DNA from: Gnetum montanum
Taxonomy: Eukaryota > Streptophyta > Gnetopsida > Gnetales > Gnetaceae
Assembly: GCA_015680685.1 (NCBI GenBank)
Contig: MNCI01009376.1
Span: 597,669 to 661,668 of the forward strand
Length of the DNA: 64,000 nt
Direction: 5' to 3'
Positions 10,378 to 22,414 of the stretch are shown here, in pieces. The translations under genes were made by a program, and so were the position numbers. How positions within the stretch are numbered: the stretch's first letter is position 1; every line of letters starts with the position of its first letter. A model generated the notes under the pieces. The model saw only the letters and a list, made by a program, of their open reading frames with translations. It searched no databases and was not told where the DNA came from.

Positions 10378-12640
10378 TATACTCATGCTAATGAGTATGT
10401 ACCAAACTTCACCTTCATCCTACATTAGGATGAATAGCTACAATGGAGGGACATGAAGGGCAACATTGTGTTATCAACCAATCAATCAATATCTATGATG
10501 CTACTCCAAACTCTCATGAAATTGGGCATCCAAGGGCATAATGCTAAATACATTATGCAAGACCTTGACTATCAGGATTATCATCCCATTGAGGGACAAT
10601 GCAAGAAAGATTAGAAATAGGAGTTGCATTAAAAAGCATTGAAGTGAAAATGGTTCACAAAAATCTTATTCCTACTAGGCCATAAGGAAGGAGAGGATCC
10701 CTTTTTTGGGGGTTTTCAATTCATAGACTCTCCTCCCCTTGTCTTTAATGAGGGGACCCTTAACTAGAACTTACAATCCATAGTAAACAATCTTAGTTTG
10801 GGAAAGAATAGGTTCCATGATCATGGGGGCTCTAAAGGTGGAAGTCAAGGTAGGAACATGGACAAGCATCACGATGACAATAAGCATGATGATCATGGTC
10901 ATGACCAAAGAAGAAGGGGTAGCAAGCACTATGTTGGCGTTGGCTCTCCTTCCTCTTCACCTTCAACATTCTCATCGTCTTCCATATCTATCTTCAATAA
11001 AAGCCACAAAGAACATAACCATGATGCAGGTGACCAACAAGATAGAGATGATTGTAGAGCCCACCCAACTAGTAGAGACTAGGAATGTGGACAATCAAGG
11101 GAGCTCCACCACCATGAAAGAAGGAACAGTAGAGGGCATCATAGGAATCATGACCATCACAAAGGCTATGACTATGATGAGCCCTTACTTGCAACAAGAA
11201 ATATGTTAAATATTGTAGAGGCCATGATAATTCCAATGAGGCATGTGAAAGACAATAGAATCAAATAATTGAATATGAACAATATTCCCAAGTTCAAAGG
11301 GGGATACAACTTAGATCCACAAAATCATCTTCAAGTCTTTCATAATTCTTGTGCCTTGCAGAATGTTAAAAATGAATGGAAAAAGCTAAATTTGTTCCCA
11401 TAGACACTCATTAAGGAGGTTGAAAGCTGGTATGAGTCCATAGAACTATAATTAATCCAATGATGGAGTATGATGCTTGAGATCTTTAATGAAAAGTATC
11501 AAACATACTCCTGAGTGTCAAATCTAAGGAAGTAGATATAAGGATGAACATAAGAAACACATGAATCCTTGGATGTGGCCATAGGTAGATATTACTCTCT
11601 ATTGCAGAGGTGCCCATGCCATGGCTTTTCTCAAAGGAAACAACTCCATCATATCATAGATGGACTCCAAAAAAGACAAGAACTCTTGGGATCTATCCCT
11701 AAGGAAGACTTTTTGAGCTTAGAGCCCATTAGATTCAAAGGTTGATTGAGTAGATGGCCAAAGAAGAAGGTGAGTTGCAAAATAGAAAAATTACAAAGGA
11801 TTACAATTGAGATCCTTCCATCCAAAGAAGGGAAGTCTGGTTTTATGACAATGAGGAGGAGGCATCACTTGATGAAGTGGTGCAACATAAAACCTTTTCG
11901 ATCAAAAAATCTATTTCTAAAATATCATCTAAGGGAGATAAAATGTGAGATTATTTGGACAAAAAATTCTAAAATTTCCTTAGAATTGCAGAAGAGTCTA
12001 GAGAGCAAGGTAGTGGTCATCGTCGAAGGAGAATGAAAGAAGTTGAACATGTCCATCAAAGGGATAAGGGAAAAATTGTTGCCATTAAAGAGGTTGTGGA
12101 ATCTAAGATAGATGATGATGGTAGGTGTGACATCTACCAATATGAACATTCTAACGATGTTGCCCCATTGTGTCACACTTGTAGAAGTCTGGGATATACG
12201 TGCTAAATCCTAGATTGGCAAGAAGGTAAGCACCCAAGAGGTTGCCTTATCATCAAGGCAACTATAGGAAGTTCCACCAACAAGCCTACTATCCAAGTGG
12301 AGCTCCATCCCAACCTCATGAGAAGTACTAATAGTGGACACTCCCGTAGTCATGGGGGATACCACCACCAAGGTAAAAGTACCCTTATGAGTAGCCAGAT
12401 CCCTATGGGTACTATGTATAGTAGTCGATTTCTCTACATGACTCTTCTAGTCATGCCTCCTTTTAGCACCACTACTATGCTCTTGAATATTAAAAAGCTT
12501 AATCTTTAAGAGGAATCTCTATTTCCATTTAACCCTTCTCATCCTTCTACACCTATACGTCCACCCTCAACTCAACTACCACCAGCTCCATCCATGCAAG
12601 GTAAAATTCCTGCCTAGCCACAAAAAAGAAATGCCATAAG
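10378..12640 (+). pseudogene. Gag polyprotein remnant of element B
   Basis: Gag forms the particle that packages element RNA. The recognisable retrotransposon gag domain starts near ATG 11275 with IPKFKGGYNLDPQNHLQVF, continues through EVESWYESI and MLEIFNEKY, and ends with a helix resembling HHIIDGLQKRQELLGS near 11680. Upstream, at 10798-11209, is a low-complexity His/Asp/Gly/Arg-rich segment read in two overlapping open frames. It is unusual for gag and may be a disordered N-terminal or linker region. A Cys-rich piece near 12160-12210 (CHTCRSLGYTC) may be what is left of a zinc knuckle. Stops and frameshifts occur throughout, so no functional protein can be made. The start is uncertain because the N terminus is decayed. 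Confidence 0.6.
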
Positions 12641-12746
12641 GGTTGTTAACTTATAGCTATCTTTTCAACCAAGTGGTTTTAAAAATAAACTCCAAAAAAG
12701 GCATTTCTTCCAAATCAAAAATCCTTCTAATCCCTTACATACACCT

Positions 12747-13220
12747 ATGGCTTATAATCCTACAACTTCCTTGTCCTCTGCAACCTTATTCAAGGTCCCT
12801 TCAAACCAAACACCTTCCAAAGTACATACTATAATGTTGACCCATGTGGTCAAAGATTGGATTAAGGTTGGCTACCTTATTAGGAAAAGATATGATCCTA
12901 AGAGTCCCCTTATTTACCTACAAATTATTGGGAATGAGCCTTATAAGGCTCTTCTAGGCTCAAATTTTAATGTGAATTTGATTTCCCATGACATGTACAA
13001 AGCCTGGACTTGCATCCACTTAAGAAGAGCAACATTTGTCTTAAGCTGGCAAATTAGTCCATCATCATTCCCTTGGGATTGGTGGAAGATATTATGACCA
13101 TCATTTGTAGGTGATCCTATATTGCTAACTTTCAAGTGACCCGTGTTGATAATTGCAAGGGGGACTTCTCAATCATCATGTAAAGGACTTGGGTGAGCAT
13201 AATAGATGCACAACTAGGAA
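12747..13220 (+). pseudogene. Aspartic protease (retropepsin) remnant of element B
   Basis: The protease cleaves the Gag-Pol precursor. The open stretch 12747-13097 contains YLQIIGNEPYKALL followed by GSNFNVNLISHDMYKAW. Plant gypsy proteases read LLDSGAxVNLIS here, so the catalytic Asp codon (12957-12959) is now GGC (Gly) and the following Gly is also changed. After a frameshift near 13090 the second half is visible as a frame with VTRVDNCKGDFSIIM and IDAQLGI. The reading lies between gag and RT, as expected. The catalytic site is destroyed. Confidence 0.65.
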
Positions 13221-13769
13221 TCAGAGACCTTTCCTTGGAAATTTCCAAGGAAAATGAATTTGAAAATATTGAGAGGAAGCGTGTTCCATGCATCATGTAT
13301 AATGACATAGGGTGCAACTGTGTCTAGAAATTATGAACTATGAAAATCACATCTATTATAGAATGTAGATAGTATGATGATGTGAGAGAAATTCAAAGGT
13401 GCTTGTACATAGTAGCCACAAAATTGAAGAACATCAAGTGGTTAAGAATTAAACCTAATAGTAGCTCAACAATATGCATGAAACCAATTGAGAGCCTTAT
13501 GAGTGCCTACATTGAAGGCATGTATGAAGTGGAGCAAGTTCATCACCAACTCTCTAATGATGAACCTAATGAAATCAACTAGGAAGAGTTGGAGACCCCT
13601 GAAATCTCTAAATAGGAGCCACTTGAGCTAAAACCTTTACTAGATAGAATGGAATATATCTTTCTAAATAATTAAAAGTTGGTTATCATCAATGCCAACG
13701 TTACTCTTATGTAGAAAAAGAAGTTGTTGGAGGTGGTCAACAAATGGCCAACAATCTTTGCTTGGTCAT

Positions 13770-15070
13770 ATCATAAACTCACTAGAATTGATCCTAGGAT
13801 ATGTCAGCATTACATCTACACAAATCTATCCATCAATCCAAAGAGAAAACCATAGTGGTGGTTGAATCCCAAACTGAAACAGATTGTGAAAGAGAAGATT
13901 GAACAACTCCTTAAGATGGGATTCATCTATCCTATTATGGATAGCTAGTGGGTTAGCCAAATAGAGGATTTGTATCCATTTCAGGCTATTAAACATGGCA
14001 ACTTACAAAGATCATTTTCAATTTCCATTTACACACCAAGTGTTGGAAATCATTTTTGGGAATTACTATTGTAGCTTTCTGGATGATTATAGTGGTTATA
14101 ACCAAATTTAGGTCACACCAAAGGATTAGGCCTAAACAACATTCATAAGTCCCTCAGGAACTTTCACATACAGAAAGATGTTGTTTGGCTTGTGCAATGC
14201 CCCTACTACATTCCAACTCCTTGTCCTAAGTATGTTCCAATAATAGATTGGTAGTGGGGTGGAAGGCTTCATGGATGAATTTTCCACCTATGGGGCTACA
14301 TTTGAGCAAGCGCTAGACCATCTTAAGCAAGCTAAAAAGGTGTGTGGAGACAAACCTTAGGCTTAACTAGTAGAAAATCCATCTAATGGCCCAGGAAGGC
14401 ATTGTTTTAGGGGACATAATTTTTGAAAAAGAGATTGAGGTGGACCCTATAAAAATAATGGACATCCAAGGAATTACCAGATAGCTAGAAACAATCAAAG
14501 ATATGAGGTCATTCCTTGGACACACTGGCTACTACTCACAATTCATTGTGAATTTCTCTAATATCACTAAAAGATTGATGGAGTTGACAATGAAGAATGA
14601 TTTGTTTGTCTAGACCAAGGAATGCAAGTAAACATTCCAACATCTCAAGCAAAAGCTCATGGAAACTCCAATTCTAGAAGTACCTAACTAGTCTAAACCT
14701 TTCCACATCATGTCGAATGCATCAAATTATGCCTTGGTGGTCATGCTCATGTAGTTGGACAATCAGAAACATCCTTACTATATTTACTATGTAAGTAGAA
14801 GCACTGTGGATGCATAGCTAAACTACACCACAACAGAGAAAGAACTGATGGTGGTGGTGTTCGCCTTGGAAAAATTTAGGTATTATTTTCTTGGGTACAA
14901 GATGTTCATGCACATAGACCATAGTGTAATCTAGTTCTTGATGAAAAAACCAATGATGGGCCCCTACATCATACGATGGCTAGTGATCTTATAAGAGTTC
15001 AATCTTATGATGATTGATAGAAAGAAAACTAAGAATGTGGTTGCTAATCGATTGTCTTGGTTGCAATCAG
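13770..15070 (+). pseudogene. Reverse transcriptase and RNase H remnant of element B
   Basis: RT copies the RNA and RNase H degrades it. Visible RT pieces, in several frames, are a primer-grip-side segment LLKMGFIYPI (13907-13936), FLDDYSGYNQI (about 14080), GTFTYRKMLFGLCNAPTTFQ (about 14160-14220) and the catalytic box FMDEFSTYG at 14268. Athila-type RTs have FMDDFSVYG here, so the second Asp has become Glu. The connection and RNase H follow: PIKIMDIQGI near 14450, FLGHTGYYSQFI near 14515, NASNYALVVM near 14718 and YTTTEKELMVVVFALEKFRYYF near 14830. RNase H is one of the better preserved parts. At least three frameshifts and many stops are present. Confidence 0.75.
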
Positions 15071-15329
15071 ACAATAAATAGGAGGAGAGCTCACTATTAG
15101 ATTAGTTTCCTAATGAACTCCTCTTTTCTGAGGCTATACCTAAATAAATGCCCATTGAATCCAATTGGTATAATCACATTCTCACCTATCTTCTCACTCA
15201 AGAGATGCCACAAGAGTGGGATCACAAGAAGAAACAATAGTTTCTTCACCAAGAGAAATGCTTCATGGAGATTAATGGACAGCTTTACAAGGTGTGCATT
15301 GATGGCCTAGTTCATTAGTATGTTTCTGA

Positions 15330-16412
15330 TGTTGACCAACTATGCATTCTCTAAGATGCTTACAAGGGTCCTTGTGGGGACCACTATGTAGGGAGATGCA
15401 AAACCATTAAGATCCTTCTAATAGGGTATTATTGGCCAATACTTTTCAAGGACACTCACCAATTCCCTCATTCTTATGAATGCTACCAACGTGTTGGTGG
15501 GATGATTGCTTGTATCGAAGGACTTCAAGAGTAGATCCAACCCATTGAGGTCTTCAACATCTGGGGCATTGACTTCATGGATCCCATTACACCCATGTCA
15601 AATGGAAAGGTAGACATCATAGTCATTGTTGACTATTATATGAAATGGATAGAAGATGCAAGTGTCACCAATTACACATCTTTTATGATTGCTCAATTTG
15701 TATTACAAAATGTTGTAAACAAGTTTGGGGTGCCACATGCACTTATTTATGATAATGTACTCATTTTACAAGTACTACCTTTTAAAAACTCATACAACAC
15801 TTAGGGGTTGAACATAAATTAACAACACCGTACCACCCCTAATCCAATAGTCAAGTAGAGGTTATAAATAGGGAAATCACAAAGATACTAATAAGAACTA
15901 TTAGTAAATATAGGAGGGATTGGAGAACAAAACATAATGATATTCTTTGGTCCTACCACTCCACTTGGAAACTTTCTATTGACTACTCTCCCTATGAGCT
16001 TATGTACAAAAAATTGCCAACACTTCCAATTCAAGCTAGGCCCCATACATTATCAAGAATTTATGACCTTAACCTTCACCTAAGTCTAGCACAAGAAAGA
16101 TTGATGAGTCTTAACTTGCTAGACAAGAACCACTTGGTAGCCTTGTCATCTAATGAGTTTCACAAGGTATTCAACAAGCAACTACATGATCTTAGAATAA
16201 GAAAAGTCAAATTTTAACTAGAAAATAGGGTCCTCTACTAGAATTCCACACATGTATCACAAAGAACCAAGTTTAAAATGTTGTGGAAGGGGCCTTATGT
16301 TATCTATAAAACCTTTTCTTTTGGAAACATGTTAATATACAAACCTGAAAGCCCAAATAAGAAACTACTAGTCAACATGCAACAAATCAAACCTTTACAT
16401 GAGCCTAAGTGA
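15330..16412 (+). pseudogene. Integrase remnant of element B
   Basis: Integrase inserts the cDNA into the genome. The HHCC zinc-binding region is partly visible (DAYKGPCGDHYVG, then HSYECYQRVGG near 15475-15500). The catalytic core opens with IWGIDFMDPI (first Asp kept, about 15570) and DYYMKWIEDA near 15630. The second Asp region reads LIYDNVLIL where DxGTHF is expected, and the region of the final Glu is frameshifted. The C-terminal domain is recognisable at about 16275-16412 as KGPYVIYKTFSFGNML and KKLLVNMQQIKPLHEP, with no chromodomain after it. Inactive. Confidence 0.75.
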
Positions 16413-16481
16413 GCTAGTGACCAAAACACCTCAACAAATGGATAGATATGTTCAATTTTTTGGATCTCCTCTTTCTAACTT

Positions 16482-16498
16482 AGTCATGGGGGAGATGG
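16482..16498 (+). promoter_or_regulatory. Second, internal polypurine-like tract of element B
   Basis: AGTCATGGGGGAGATGG lies about 70 bp after the end of integrase. Its first 11 bases are identical to the polypurine tract before the 3' LTR (21571-21583) and to that of element E. It may be a second plus-strand priming site, or a scar marking where the 3' ORF region was added after pol. Confidence 0.5.
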
Positions 16499-18480
16499 CC
16501 ATCCATGCTAATCCATTAAAGTAACACCTTAGTTTTTACACTTTTTTTTATTTTACATCATTTTTGTTTTACACCATATTTAGTACATTTTTCCCTTTCT
16601 TAAATATTTTATAATTTCTTCTATATTCTACTTTATTTGGTTTGAGTTTTTCTAATGTTTTTATTTATTGCTACTAGGACTAAGTGCAATTGTAGCTACT
16701 AATTGATGATGGTTTTTACTATCATGTTATTTGATTGCTAATGTATAGATTCTATCTTTGAATTTTGGTATTGATAACTAAGACATGGTTTCTTTTTCAT
16801 GATAATAGGTAATAAGTCCACGTCATCCACCCATCCACAAACTCTATGATGGTCCTTATTTTGGAAATATGCAGTCCCTTCCTTAATGAAACTTATAACA
16901 AACTGATGACCTTGGTAGTTTCCAAACTTGGGAAACATTAAATGGATAGACAAGAGTGTGACTTCAAGGGGATTTGATGCTATCTGTACTTGCCTACCCT
17001 CTTGGGTTCATGAGTGTTCTCATGGATTTCTCGCCATTCCACTATCGACCAATAATAGGAAGCTAAAAGTCTTTGCATGGTGTGCTTCCCATGAAAAAAA
17101 ACAAAAATAGAAAACACAAAAAAATAATGGATCAAAGCACATCCCTTAGACAAAATAATGGGCTACAAGCACTAGTTACAAGACTAGAAAGATATGTTAC
17201 CCATGCTTAAGTGCCCCCTTTAAGTAAGGCCCATCTCACTTCTTGGTTCTGTTTTCCTCTTTTTTAGGAATGGTGATATATCCATGGGGATATTCCTATG
17301 CCTTGAGGGGGTGGGCCAGTCATGGAGTGTTAAAGCAAAGTCACTAAAAGTGATTGGTTTTAATTCAAACTAAGGATGAATGTTATCAGGTCATATTAAT
17401 CACAAAATCCATAAGGAACTTCATGTGACCATGATACAAGACTCCATTCCACTCTCTACCTCATCGTTTTATGCCTCCCATAACTCACCTCACTATCATT
17501 TTCCATGTTTTGTTTGATGTCTTAGTTTGATATTTCAAAATTTTTAGGTAGCTTCTTACAAAATTTAGTCCTTAACTATCCATAACCATTAATCATCCAT
17601 GGAGTCCATGGTCTCCTTAGTTTGAGGGCATGCAAGGGCATTAAATACATGAGCCTACTATGGGGAATCTCCACTTGCATACTTCTTGGTTTGGCTAGTT
17701 AAGTTCCTCATCCCTTAGACATTTTGCATTCAAAACCATTCATGCTCCATGTCGATTGTGTCTAGTTTTGCACTTCTTTTTAAGTTTCTCCAATCATTAT
17801 CATAATAAAAAATTCTTTCTTGTGAATTATCTAACCCTCTTTAAGCATTTCTTAATGTGGATGGCCTTTTTGGGTCTCTATGGACTCCAACTTTATACAA
17901 AAACTCTTTGTTTTGGTCAAAGTTTCAAAGTACAATTTTTGTCTTTTGGCCACGTTGGTGGGATTCCATTGATGTAACCCCTCACATAGATGGGACCCCA
18001 TATATGAGATCTCATCGATGCAGCCATAAAAACCTATAAATATCATGCAACAATTTGGAAATTTTTTTCATTTGCATCAAATCTAATAAGAAGTTTTGTA
18101 GTTTTGAGAGCCCAAAACCTTTGAGAGCCCATAACTTTCACACTACTTTTTTTATTAACCTCGTTCTTTGTTTCTATAGCTACCAAAGGTGAGCTCTACG
18201 TTGTGGAGGCCACAAACCTTAATTTTTTTGATGAAATTTTTTTTTGGAAAATTTCTAACTCCCATAAGGTTTAACTAATAAAATAATACTAAAATCACTA
18301 ACTTATGAGAGTTAAATCTTCCCAATGAACTCTAGTAGACATTGAAATAAAATAATATAAAAATAATATTAAAATGATTAATTCACCATGATCACAACTT
18401 AACTAAGTGTAACTAATCCAAGAGACAAGGTACCTAAATGTTCTAAGTTGCACATTAAATGCTAATTCTTGGTCTTCTTG
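16499..18480 (+). other. Non-coding spacer between pol and the 3' ORF of element B
   Basis: About 2 kb without recognisable coding sequence. It contains poly-T runs after the internal polypurine-like tract and, near its end, a U3-like segment with a TATA motif (listed separately). The stretch after the TATA (18060-18180) contains two near-identical GAGAGCCCA words and resembles an LTR leader. A 5' leader for the 3' ORF is a reasonable reading. Confidence 0.4.
17956..18046 (+). promoter_or_regulatory. U3-like segment with TATA upstream of the 3' ORF
   Basis: GATCTCATCGATGCAGCCAT at 18008-18027 matches GATCCCATCAATGCAGTCAT in the 5' LTR at 18 of 20 positions. The preceding GGTGGGATTCC... resembles GTGGGATGCC of the LTR. 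CCTATAAATATCATGC then follows, as CCTATAAATATATGC does in the LTR. This suggests an internal copy of the U3 promoter placed about 430 bp before the 3' ORF. Confidence 0.45.
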
Positions 18481-21350
18481 TGATTATAGATAGCACCTAG
18501 ACCAAAGTGCTTGCAGGAAGGAGGACCATCCCAACCAAGGGACAAGAAACCTATAACTAGAAGGAATCAACAAGAACAATCCTAAGAGCAAGTAGTCAAG
18601 ATGCATGCAATGAGACCGCTTCAAGAGGACCCCAAAGTGGAATCTGTCCATCAACTTCCAATAGATGAAATGGAGTGGTCCCACCAGGATGAGACACCTA
18701 GACCATGACTAAACCTTAAGGTCACTCTGATGAAGGCTTGGTTAAAGGCAAATCAGGTCTAGGGAGATTCAAAAAATAGTTCTCCCTAAACTAAACTTTG
18801 AATATTTCCTAGAATTTGTCCTAGAAGTTGTTAAAGTGCAACTTCAAAATTCTCCCATATGGCTCATTCTCATTTCTAGTGGAGAGTGGTACATGGGAGA
18901 AACATACCTCTTCTACAATAATAGGTAGGGTGATGCCATGGTGAAAATCAAGGACATTTCTATATCCTACTCGGTGAAGGTCATTTCTAAGGACCTTGGG
19001 TTGCTGAAAACTAGTGTAACCTTAGCAAAGGTTTTAACACAAGTGGATCCAAAGGTCAAAAAGAAGTGAATCTAGTGGTACTATAGTATTGACTATTAGG
19101 AGTTTGGTGCAATCATAATGGTAGAATGTGCATACTTCAAAATGGTGACCTACCACCTCAATCCGATGATGAGGCCCAACAAGATGACAACCTTCTCTAT
19201 CCATGCATGTGTTGCTCTAAGTGAGAAATGTTTGTTCATCCTCCCTCAAATGATCTATCTTGAGATGGAAAAACATTTTAAGTAAAATGAATATGGGAGG
19301 AAGGCACTCCCCTTTCCATGCCTCATCCAAAAATTATGTAGAAGGGGAGCAATAGTCCTCTATTTCAATGATACCATAAAAAATTATACTTCCACCTCTT
19401 GGGTGAAAATTATGAAAGATAAATTGCTTGTCAAGGTGATAAAAGAGGAGCAACTGCTACCACCACCCACTCATGAACAAATAGCATCGAAGTCCCATGC
19501 TACCATTGAGCACATGCATGAACTCCTATAGTAGTAACAAATAGGAGTGAGTGGTGGTAAAACCTTTATCTATAGGCCACCATTAAGTCATCTCAACAAG
19601 GTGGTAAGATCAATCGGCAAGATGGAGGATTTGACACCAATGTTTTCTACTCAAAGAATGTAGGTGCCCACAAGATCGAATTTGAGCACCTAAGTGATAA
19701 CAGTGTCCCTCTCTCAATAGTACCAATTCCTAGAAATCTTTGGAAATGTCACTACCTTTTTGGTGTGCTTGGAGGAGGGTAAGGAAGCAACTATTCTTGT
19801 GATGTATCATCAAGAATAGGAAACAGTGGTAGAGGTGATCACTAATAGAGTGGCCAATGCACTCAATGCCCCTATGGCATCTATACCAAATTTTATTACA
19901 CTCATAGACATGTAGGTGTCCATAGGAGTAGGAAGTGGGAGATTCAGTGCAACCCAACATGAGGAGTTTTTGTACCGACTAGTAGGAACCTAGCAACTGA
20001 TTTTGAATATCTTTGATATCCTAGAAACCATTTCAGCAAACTAGTTAAAGCTTCTTAATGCTAAGGGTAAGGTCCTTATTACTAATGCCCAACTTGAAAT
20101 AGCTTGAGCTAAGATTCAATGCTTGGTTGCAAAAATTGTAGAACTTAAAGCCCACTTCACTAATCCCACTGTACTCAGCCAAGTAGTCTCAAGAGATGAA
20201 GTTGTCCAACAAGTTCAAGAAAAACTTAAATATGCTGAGTATGCAAAGGAGTCAACATTGACTAAGCCCTTGAAAATGCCACTACATATAACATTCAAAA
20301 GGACTTGTCGAAGGTTCACTAGGAGAACATCAGGTTGACCAAGGAGAATCATCACCTATAAAATGTCGAGATGCAAAAAAATCATATGGCTGAATTCATC
20401 CAAAAATAGCAAGAGAAGCTTATGAAGGTGAACATTAAATTAAGGAAGTTCACTATAGAGAATCAAATTCTCTCAATGGAGGAGGTGCACACCCTTAACT
20501 AGAAGTCTACCATTGAAATCACTACTTAGAAAAACAATGCCCTCAAATTTGAAAAGGTCAAGAACCATTATAGGGACTAGGTTAGGTTACAAAAGAAAAT
20601 CAATGAGAAACACATCCAACTGGTGATGGAAAAGGTAAATGAAACCCTCCAACAACTTCAACAAGGAGGCGAGTTTTGGCAGCCCATCTTTGATGGATTG
20701 AATAAATACAACAAAGCTAAAATTTAGCTCAAGGAGCTACATATTGAAGAGATGATAGAGTACATGAAGTTAGCCAAACTTTGTTATTGAAACCTAGCAA
20801 TGTTAACCACCAAAAGATCAAGGTAAGAATTGGAGAAATAAGTGACCAACCCATACCTTCTATAAGAGGCAGAGTTCAAGCATTACAACGAGACTAAGAA
20901 GAAGCTAGCAGTGGCAAATGCTAAACTCAAGGTTCTCAAGGTGAAGTTCACTAATCAAAGATCAACAGTGGAGAACCTAGTCAAAAGAATGAATGACTAC
21001 TAGGAGCTATGAAATGCACTCAAAGCATTTGATATTGAACACAAATAATTCACTGCATGGTTTGTCAATGTTAAGGAGTTGTTCCCTACAATGCCCTATC
21101 CTTGGGATGTTTCCATATCAGCCCACATTATCAATACTACATGTACCATGTATGATCCCAAGAGTAAGGAGGAAAAGATGAAAGCATTAATGGATGCTTT
21201 CTGTCTTCCACCAAAATTTACAGCTGCAATTGAGTAACCACAACCACAGCCTTAACTATAACAACCACATGCACCAGAGGTAGGAAAATGTCCTTTGAAA
21301 CCTCATGAACCTCCACTGCCTAGGACCATTTGACTTTCTTCTTATCTTGA
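18480..21350 (+). pseudogene. Long 3' ORF of element B (globular domain plus coiled coil)
   Basis: An extra ORF of roughly 900 codons sits after pol, where env-like ORFs occur in Athila-like elements. The N-terminal part is globular. A segment at about 18900-19430 contains MTTFSIHACVALSEKC and GRKALPFPCLIQKLCRRG, which resembles the 'putative plant transposon protein' domain often annotated near Athila-like pol. I am moderately sure of this likeness. From about 20120 on it is a long Lys/Glu/Gln-rich coiled coil with the LSMEEV motif also found in element E. It ends with FPTMPYPWDVSISAHI and a Pro/Gln-rich tail near 21240-21330. I see no signal peptide or transmembrane segment, so a true envelope protein is not supported. 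There are many TAG/TAA stops at Gln positions and some frameshifts. Confidence 0.6.
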
Positions 21351-21570
21351 AGCTGCTAGAGGAGTTGTGATGTGAATTTTTGTCATGGTATTTAATTTTT
21401 TTGTCATGAAGACTAATTTTTTTCTAGATTTTAAATCCATACACTTGGGCACTTCATGTTTTTTGGTGTTAGTTTGTGTATTTGTAGTTAGTCAATAATC
21501 CCATATGTTTCCAAAATTTTATAAAGAAACTTATTCCTCCTTTTGTTGACTTAAGAATAAGTTTTCATTC

Positions 21571-21583
21571 AGTCATGGGGGCA
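21571..21583 (+). promoter_or_regulatory. 3' polypurine tract of element B
   Basis: AGTCATGGGGGCA abuts the 3' LTR start TGATGAAGC. It is the plus-strand primer site and matches the tract of element E in sequence and position. Confidence 0.8.
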
Positions 21584-22414
21584 TGATGAAGCATCTTCCA
21601 TAGGTTGTGTTGATGGGATGCCATTAACACGATCTCATCAATGTGATCCCATCAACATTTTCATGTTGATGTGTGGTTTGATGCATTGACATGACCCCAT
21701 TGATGTAGTATCTATCTTTACCTACAAATACACACTCACTAGTTGCATTTATGGCATTTCATTGTTAGTATCTTAGTGAAGCCCTTGTGTCTTGTTCATT
21801 TGATAGTTGGAATATTTTCTAAGTGCCAATAGTATAAGGGAGAAGTGTATGAATCTTTATTTGAACACTAATGTATCTAAGCATCTTGGTGTAACCAATA
21901 ATAAAGACAAGTTTTCTTCAAAACCTTGTAGCATTTGGAATTATCTTGATGTTTACTTAATGGATTTATTATTTGAACAATGTACTTTAATGCATTAAAT
22001 TAATTAATAAAATAGTGATTAACTAATATACATAAGTATGACCACATTGAGCATACGTTAATGCATTACAACATGTTCAAGATATGTACAGAAAGTGGGA
22101 ATGGATGCTTATGTTAGGATTAACTAAGATATTAGCTAGTTATTAGATTAATAAAACATTTAGTTACTTTATTTATTGGCACTTAGATGATTAACACAAT
22201 AAATATAAAATGTTAAAAATTATATGCCTCAGTTGCACTTAATCATACACTTAAACTTCACAAGTGAAATTGAGAAGACAATGATAACATACGTTAGATT
22301 CACTTCCTAGAACCAGTGTACTTAGAGAGCTAAAGGCTACATAATTCAACCGAATCGCTTAGTGAATACTAGTGATTTGTATGGTTGGGCATAGGGACTA
22401 TTTACTACTCATCA
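21584..22414 (+). repeat. 3' LTR of element B
   Basis: 831 bp, aligning with the 5' LTR from TGATGAAGCATCTTCCAT to TACTACTCATCA. It lacks about 40 bp around 22060 that the 5' copy has (the CACTTGGTAATCCTAGTAGC block). The TATA motif has decayed to CTACAAATA near 21721. Confidence 0.9.

Larger units (their letters stand above)
9248..22414 (+). mobile_element. Athila-like Ty3/gypsy retrotransposon B (complete structure, decayed)
   Basis: The element is 13.2 kb, with LTRs at 9248-10121 and 21584-22414, a tRNA-Asp-type primer site, gag, protease, RT, RNase H and integrase in gypsy order, then a 2-kb spacer and a long 3' ORF before the polypurine tract. This layout, the RT and integrase motifs and the primer type fit Athila-like elements. 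No chromodomain is seen. All ORFs contain frameshifts and many stops. The flanks CTATA (left) and CTCTG (right) do not form a convincing target-site duplication. It belongs to the same family as element E at the start of the window (minus strand). Confidence 0.85.

Noticed and set aside
10798-11209. Two long overlapping open frames with His/Asp-rich and Met/Thr-rich translations, as possible new genes
   Set aside because: They lie between the primer site and the gag domain of element B, and are a low-complexity GATCATGA-like stretch in which stops are rare in two frames. Better taken as the N-terminal part of gag.
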